Of a DNA stretch of 9,709 bases, positions 6,526 through 9,709 are shown in pieces (within the stretch, counting starts at the first letter, position 1; each line of letters opens with the position of its first letter). The notes under the pieces were generated by a model. The model was not told the DNA's origin. It ran no database searches and worked only from the letters and a program-made list of their open reading frames with translations. Location: assembly GCA_950071955.1 (NCBI GenBank), contig CATMOC010000099.1:1-9709 (forward strand). The letters run 5' to 3'. Position numbers and translations under genes: made by a program. The DNA is from an uncultured Mesorhizobium sp. Its GTDB lineage: Bacteria; Pseudomonadota; Alphaproteobacteria; Rhizobiales; Rhizobiaceae.

Positions 6526-7821
6526 ATGTCCACTCAGCCCCAGACAGATGTTCCGGCCGCGTATCCCGAGGGAGCCGCCTGCTCTCCCTTGCCCTTCTTC
6601 TCTCGACTTCTCGCCGAAATGATCCGGACCGGCCGGTTGACAGTTGTCGATGCGGCCGGCCGGGTCCACCCCTTCGGCCCTGGCGACAGCGGTCCAGACG
6701 TCTCGGTCAGACTTCACGATCCGCTGTTGCCGATGCGTATCCTTCTTCGCCCGTCGCTGGCCCTGGGCGAAGCCTACATGGACGGTACGATCACGATCGA
6801 GCAAGGGACGCTGCGAGACCTCCTCCACCTTTGCACCAGCAATCTCGAAGCGCTCGGCCGGCATCCGATCGGCGCGGTTCGGGGCGAGCTCAATCGCATG
6901 CTGCGCAGGCTTCAGCAGGACAATCGCCTCGGGCGGGCGCGCGCCAACATCGCGCATCACTATGATCTGTCGGGCGCGCTCTACGATCTGTTCCTCGACC
7001 GCGACCGTCAGTATTCATGTGCCTATTTCCACACCGGCGCCGAGACGCTCGAGGAAGCGCAGGAGAAAAAGAAGCGCCACATCATGGCGAAGCTCCTGCT
7101 CGAGCCCGGCATGCGCGTGCTGGACGTCGGCTCTGGCTGGGGCGGGCTCGCACTGGAGATGGCGCAGACGGCTAGGGTGGACGTCACCGGTCTCACGCTG
7201 TCGCAGGAGCAGCTCTCCGTCGCGAATGAGCGTGCAGTCGCCGCGGGCCTGTCCTCCCATGTGCGCTTTGCCCTGCGTGATTACCGGGAGGAGCAGGGAA
7301 GCTATGACCGGATCGTCTCCGTCGGCATGTTCGAGCATGTCGGGGTGGCGCACTACCGCACCTATTTCGACACGCTGCGCAACCGCCTGAACCCAGACGG
7401 CATCGCCCTCGTGCATGCGATCGGACGGGCCGATCCGCCCGGCTCCACCGATCCTTGGCTGCGCAAATACATCTTTCCAGGCGGCTATTGCCCTGCGCTG
7501 TCGGAGGTCCTGGCCGTCGTCGAGCGTTCGGGACTTTGGGTCACCGACATCGAGATCCTGCGGCTGCATTATGCGGAGACGCTGCGGCACTGGCTCGAGC
7601 GCTTCCAGGCCAACCGTGACCGCGCGCAAGCCATCTACGACGAGCGCTTCTGCCGCATGTGGGAGTTCTACCTGGCGGTCTGCGAGGCCGCGTTCCGCAA
7701 CGGCCCGATGATGGTGTTCCAGCTCCAGCTGGCGCGCCGACGCGACGCAGTGCCACTGACGCGCGACTACATTACCGACCCGGAGCGCCGGGACGTAATG
7801 GCGGAGGACGTCGTGGCATGA
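6526..7821 (+). CDS. cfa: Cyclopropane-fatty-acyl-phospholipid synthase
   Basis: A 431-residue enzyme that adds a methylene group from S-adenosylmethionine across the double bond of unsaturated acyl chains in membrane phospholipids, lowering proton permeability and improving acid, heat and solvent tolerance. The N-terminal ~120 residues form the lipid-binding part (GEAYMDG near 84-90). The Rossmann SAM site reads VLDVGSGWGGLA (198-209), followed by GLTLSQEQ. Residues matching the bicarbonate/active-site set of the E. coli enzyme are visible: C165 in YSCAYF, E270 in GMFEHVG, H297 in VHAIG and Y349 in LHYAETL. Length fits the family. The upstream ribosome binding site is weak (AG-rich). It starts 39 nt after the YHS gene, and its TGA overlaps an ATG at 7818 (ATGA). 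As part of a membrane-focused cluster it is plausibly stress-induced (inference). A related SAM methyltransferase of the mycolic acid type is the main alternative. Confidence 0.93.
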   Translation: MSTQPQTDVPAAYPEGAACSPLPFFSRLLAEMIRTGRLTVVDAAGRVHPFGPGDSGPDVSVRLHDPLLPMRILLRPSLALGEAYMDGTITIEQGTLRDLLHLCTSNLEALGRHPIGAVRGELNRMLRRLQQDNRLGRARANIAHHYDLSGALYDLFLDRDRQYSCAYFHTGAETLEEAQEKKKRHIMAKLLLEPGMRVLDVGSGWGGLALEMAQTARVDVTGLTLSQEQLSVANERAVAAGLSSHVRFALRDYREEQGSYDRIVSVGMFEHVGVAHYRTYFDTLRNRLNPDGIALVHAIGRADPPGSTDPWLRKYIFPGGYCPALSEVLAVVERSGLWVTDIEILRLHYAETLRHWLERFQANRDRAQAIYDERFCRMWEFYLAVCEAAFRNGPMMVFQLQLARRRDAVPLTRDYITDPERRDVMAEDVVA

Positions 7822-7850
7822 GGACCGCCCAGCGAGCGTTCGCCTCATGA
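7818..7850 (+). other. 10-codon minicistron bridging CFA synthase and UbiB genes
   Basis: An ATG overlapping the CFA synthase stop (ATGA, 7818-7821) opens a frame of ten codons, MRTAQRAFAS. It ends in a TGA that overlaps the ATG of the UbiB-family gene (ATGA, 7847-7850). It is too short to be a recognisable protein. If translated, it would pass ribosomes from one gene to the next by reinitiation. It may also be chance. Confidence 0.3.
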
Positions 7851-9445
7851 TCGGCGGCCGGCTCCTCCGAATCGGCGCGGGCGCCGCCGGCCTGCTCGGC
7901 GCGGCGACGGTCGAGCGCCTGCGCGGCACGCCGGCCGAGGGGTCTCAATTGCCGCGCCGGCTTCGCATCACGCTCGAGCGGCTTGGCCCGACCTTCGTGA
8001 AGTTCGGGCAGACGCTCAGCCTGCGCCGCGACCTGCTGCCCGATACCTGGCTCGCCGAACTCCGCCGGCTGCAGGACCACGTGGCGCCCTTCCCTGCAGC
8101 GGAAGCGCGGCATGCGGTCGAGGTCGCGCTCGGCCGACCGGTCGAGCAGGTCTTCGGGGCATTCGAGACGGAACCGATGGCGGCGGCCTCGATCGCCCAG
8201 GTACACCGGGCTCGCCTGCCGGACGGGCGCGCCGTCATCGTCAAGATCCGTCGCCCCGGCATCCGGGTCCAGATCGATCGCGACATGCACGCGCTCGTCG
8301 GCATAGGCCGCCTCGTCCTGGTCCTGGCACCACGCCTCCAGCGCTACCAGCCGCTGCGCATCGTCGACGAGATCTGGGCCAACCTCCGCAAGGAGACTGA
8401 CTTCCGCCAGGAGGCGCGCAGCATCCGCCGCTTCGGCGAAGCCTTCCGGGAATGGCCGGCGCTCAACATCCCGGACGTGATCGACGATCTCTACGGCGAG
8501 GCCGTGCTGGTACAGGAGATGAGCGGCAGGCTGGGCATCGGCGCCCCCTCGATCGACGGCCCGCGGCTCGCGCAGGTTCTGGTCGACGCCTATCTCCATC
8601 AGTTCTTCGTGGTGGGCTTCTTCCACGGCGATCCCCATCCGGGCAACCTCTTCGTCATGCCGGACGGACGCCTCTGCTTCCATGATTTTGGGCTGGTCGG
8701 CTATCTCGACGGCCGCACCCGCCGCTCCCTCGCGCTCTACCTCCAGGCGTTCGTGAACAAGGACGCCGCCTGGATGCTCGACGCGGCCGTTGATCTGGGC
8801 CTGCTGGGCGGACCGATCGACCGTCCCGCGTTCACCCGCGGCATCGAGGAGATCCTCTCCGACTACGCCGCGCTGCCGCTCAAGGACTGGTCGCTCGCCG
8901 AGGCCGTGCTGCGCGTCGCCAAGCTCGGCTCTGGTGAGAATTTCATCGTTCCGCACAACCTCGTGGTGCTCATGCGGGCGCTGTACCTGGTCGAGAGCGC
9001 GCTGCGAACGCTCGACCCGGAATTCAAGGTCCTGGACACATTGTTGGCGCGGGGCGGCGAAATGATGGAGGGCGTCCTGCACTGCGATGCGGCCGCCTCG
9101 GCCTTCACCCGGCTGAAGACCGAAGCCGCTCTGACCGCGCAGGACCTGCCGGGGATGATCGCGACCTGGCTGCACCGGGCGCAGCGCGAGGGCGGCGGGC
9201 CCCTCCTGCTCATGCGGCGCGAGGGCTTGGAGAGCCTGGAGGCGCATCTCGACCGCACCGGCAACCGCCTCGCCTTGGCCATGATCGCGCTCGGCCTCTA
9301 TGTCGCGGCCTCGCTGCTCATCCTGCACAGCGCCGGGCCACGCGTGTTGGGCGATTTGCCGCTGCTCGCGTTGTTCGGCTACGCGCTCGCGCTTTGGCTG
9401 TCATTCCGGCTGGTGCGGGCGGTTGCCCGTTCGGGACGCCTGTAG
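7847..9445 (+). CDS. UbiB/AarF/ABC1-family atypical kinase-like protein
   Basis: A 532-residue member of the ABC1/ADCK/UbiB family, atypical kinases or ATPases tied to ubiquinone biosynthesis and lipid homeostasis. The family-specific KxGQ motif is at K52-F53-G54-Q55. The Ala-rich replacement of the glycine loop, AAASIAQVH, runs 112-119+. The nucleotide-site lysine is K133 in VIVKIRRPG. The catalytic-loop motif HGDPHPGN is at 260-267 and the metal-binding DFG at 280-282. Two hydrophobic helices at the C-terminus (about 475-493 and 502-525) anchor it in the membrane, as in UbiB. All hallmark residues are intact. There are no ubiE or ubiJ neighbours, so this is more likely an accessory paralogue than the housekeeping ubiB (inference), and I leave the symbol blank. 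The ATG overlaps the stop of a ten-codon frame. Confidence 0.93.
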   Translation: MIGGRLLRIGAGAAGLLGAATVERLRGTPAEGSQLPRRLRITLERLGPTFVKFGQTLSLRRDLLPDTWLAELRRLQDHVAPFPAAEARHAVEVALGRPVEQVFGAFETEPMAAASIAQVHRARLPDGRAVIVKIRRPGIRVQIDRDMHALVGIGRLVLVLAPRLQRYQPLRIVDEIWANLRKETDFRQEARSIRRFGEAFREWPALNIPDVIDDLYGEAVLVQEMSGRLGIGAPSIDGPRLAQVLVDAYLHQFFVVGFFHGDPHPGNLFVMPDGRLCFHDFGLVGYLDGRTRRSLALYLQAFVNKDAAWMLDAAVDLGLLGGPIDRPAFTRGIEEILSDYAALPLKDWSLAEAVLRVAKLGSGENFIVPHNLVVLMRALYLVESALRTLDPEFKVLDTLLARGGEMMEGVLHCDAAASAFTRLKTEAALTAQDLPGMIATWLHRAQREGGGPLLLMRREGLESLEAHLDRTGNRLALAMIALGLYVAASLLILHSAGPRVLGDLPLLALFGYALALWLSFRLVRAVARSGRL

Positions 9446-9447
9446 CG

Positions 9448-9501
9448 ATGCACAGGAGCCGAATGCCCCGGAGCCAACGAACAGTTTCCACGCTCACCTG
9501 A
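9448..9501 (+). other. Possible 12- or 17-codon minicistron before the GAPDH gene
   Basis: An ATG at 9463 preceded by AGGAG (9454-9458, 4-nt spacing), or the in-frame ATG at 9448, opens a frame ending at the TGA at 9499-9501. That stop overlaps the ribosome binding site of the GAPDH gene (TGAGGAG). The arrangement resembles a leader or coupling cistron, but with no recognisable peptide content it may be chance. Confidence 0.25.
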
Positions 9502-9505
9502 GGAG
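9501..9505 (+). promoter_or_regulatory. Ribosome binding site of the GAPDH gene
   Basis: AGGAG followed by six nucleotides precedes the ATG at 9512. It supports this start for the partial gene at the right edge. Confidence 0.75.
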
Positions 9506-9511
9506 AAAGAC

Positions 9512-9709
9512 ATGAACACAAGCAGCAAGACCCGCGTCGCCGTCAATGGCTACGGCGTGATCGGCAAGCGCGTCGCCGATGCAGTGGCCCAACAGGAGGA
9601 CATGGAGCTGGCCGGCGTATCGGACATCAGTGCCGACTGGCGGGCGCGGATGGTGACGCAGAAGGGCTTCCGGCTCTACGGCGCCGCGAGCGAGCAAGCA
9701 CAGGCGATG
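9512..9709 (+). CDS. Type II (archaeal-type) glyceraldehyde-3-phosphate dehydrogenase, 3' truncated by window end
   Basis: Only the first 66 codons are in the window, and the frame is open to the last base. The N-terminus reads VAVNGYGVIGKRVADAV (residues 9-25), the nucleotide-binding beta-alpha unit with GYGxIGK. It is followed by DMELAGVSDIS (30-40) and KGFRLYG. This matches the archaeal-type (type II) glyceraldehyde-3-phosphate dehydrogenases, where VAVNGYGTIGKRVADA is highly characteristic, rather than the usual bacterial GapA with its GINGFGRIGR start. The enzyme interconverts glyceraldehyde-3-phosphate and 1,3-bisphosphoglycerate with NAD(P). The catalytic cysteine lies beyond the window, so activity cannot be judged. 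A clear AGGAG ribosome binding site sets the start. It lies 66 nt after the UbiB-family gene, and I see no terminator in the gap. Confidence 0.85.
   Translation, partial: MNTSSKTRVAVNGYGVIGKRVADAVAQQEDMELAGVSDISADWRARMVTQKGFRLYGAASEQAQAM

Noticed and set aside
7772..9328. A 518-codon open frame on the minus strand across the UbiB-family gene
   Set aside because: It is antisense to a gene with all hallmark kinase-like motifs. The composition is biased (Glu/Arg/Ala/Gln) with no recognisable motif.
1..9709. tRNA, rRNA, CRISPR arrays, insertion sequence ends, intrinsic terminators with T-tracts
   Set aside because: I looked for these across both strands by eye and saw none. Large-scale or distant inverted repeats could be missed without computation.

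Overview
The window is a dense, high-GC (by eye in the mid-60s percent, not counted) stretch of bacterial chromosome or plasmid with every recognisable gene on the + strand. Codon choice (strong G/C at third positions) and the protein families suggest an alphaproteobacterium, probably of the Rhizobiales/Hyphomicrobiales sort. That placement is inferred from style and content, because no rRNA or other marker gene is present. I see no transposase, integrase, tRNA, CRISPR array or phage gene.

Layout. (1) 1-2052: a heavy-metal P1B-type ATPase that is probably cut by the left window edge and carries CPD where CPC or CPH is usual. (2) 2119-2382: a small DUF2933 membrane protein with a His/Gly-rich tail. 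(3) 2406-3062 and 3059-3790: an isoprenylcysteine carboxyl methyltransferase (ICMT)-like membrane methyltransferase, overlapping by 4 nt a DUF2238/YjdF-like membrane protein. (4) 3787-4068: a spacer holding an open frame whose start and stop both overlap the neighbouring genes (ATGA at each end). In another frame it also holds a 72-bp echo of the 3' end of the ICMT-like gene. (5) 4065-5966: a complete FtsH-type membrane AAA+ metalloprotease. (6) 5967-6282: about 316 nt with no convincing gene. (7) 6283-6486: a YHS-domain metal-site protein with a strong ribosome binding site. (8) 6526-7821: cyclopropane-fatty-acid synthase. (9) 7847-9445: a UbiB/AarF/ABC1-family atypical kinase with two C-terminal membrane helices. 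(10) 9512-end: the first 66 codons of a type II (archaeal-type) glyceraldehyde-3-phosphate dehydrogenase.

How the genes fit together (inference). Nearly every product sits in or acts on the inner membrane: metal export (ATPase, DUF2933, YHS), lipid or small-molecule methylation (ICMT-like, CFA synthase), membrane protein quality control (FtsH) and a quinone/lipid-linked kinase-like protein (UbiB). This looks like an accessory envelope-stress and metal-tolerance cluster, similar in logic to known stress islands that carry an extra ftsH. The most interesting points are the CPD ion-site variant, the two-way overlapping small ORF with the ICMT-tail echo in front of ftsH, the accessory FtsH with an HEMGH zinc motif, and the archaeal-type GAPDH at the right edge.
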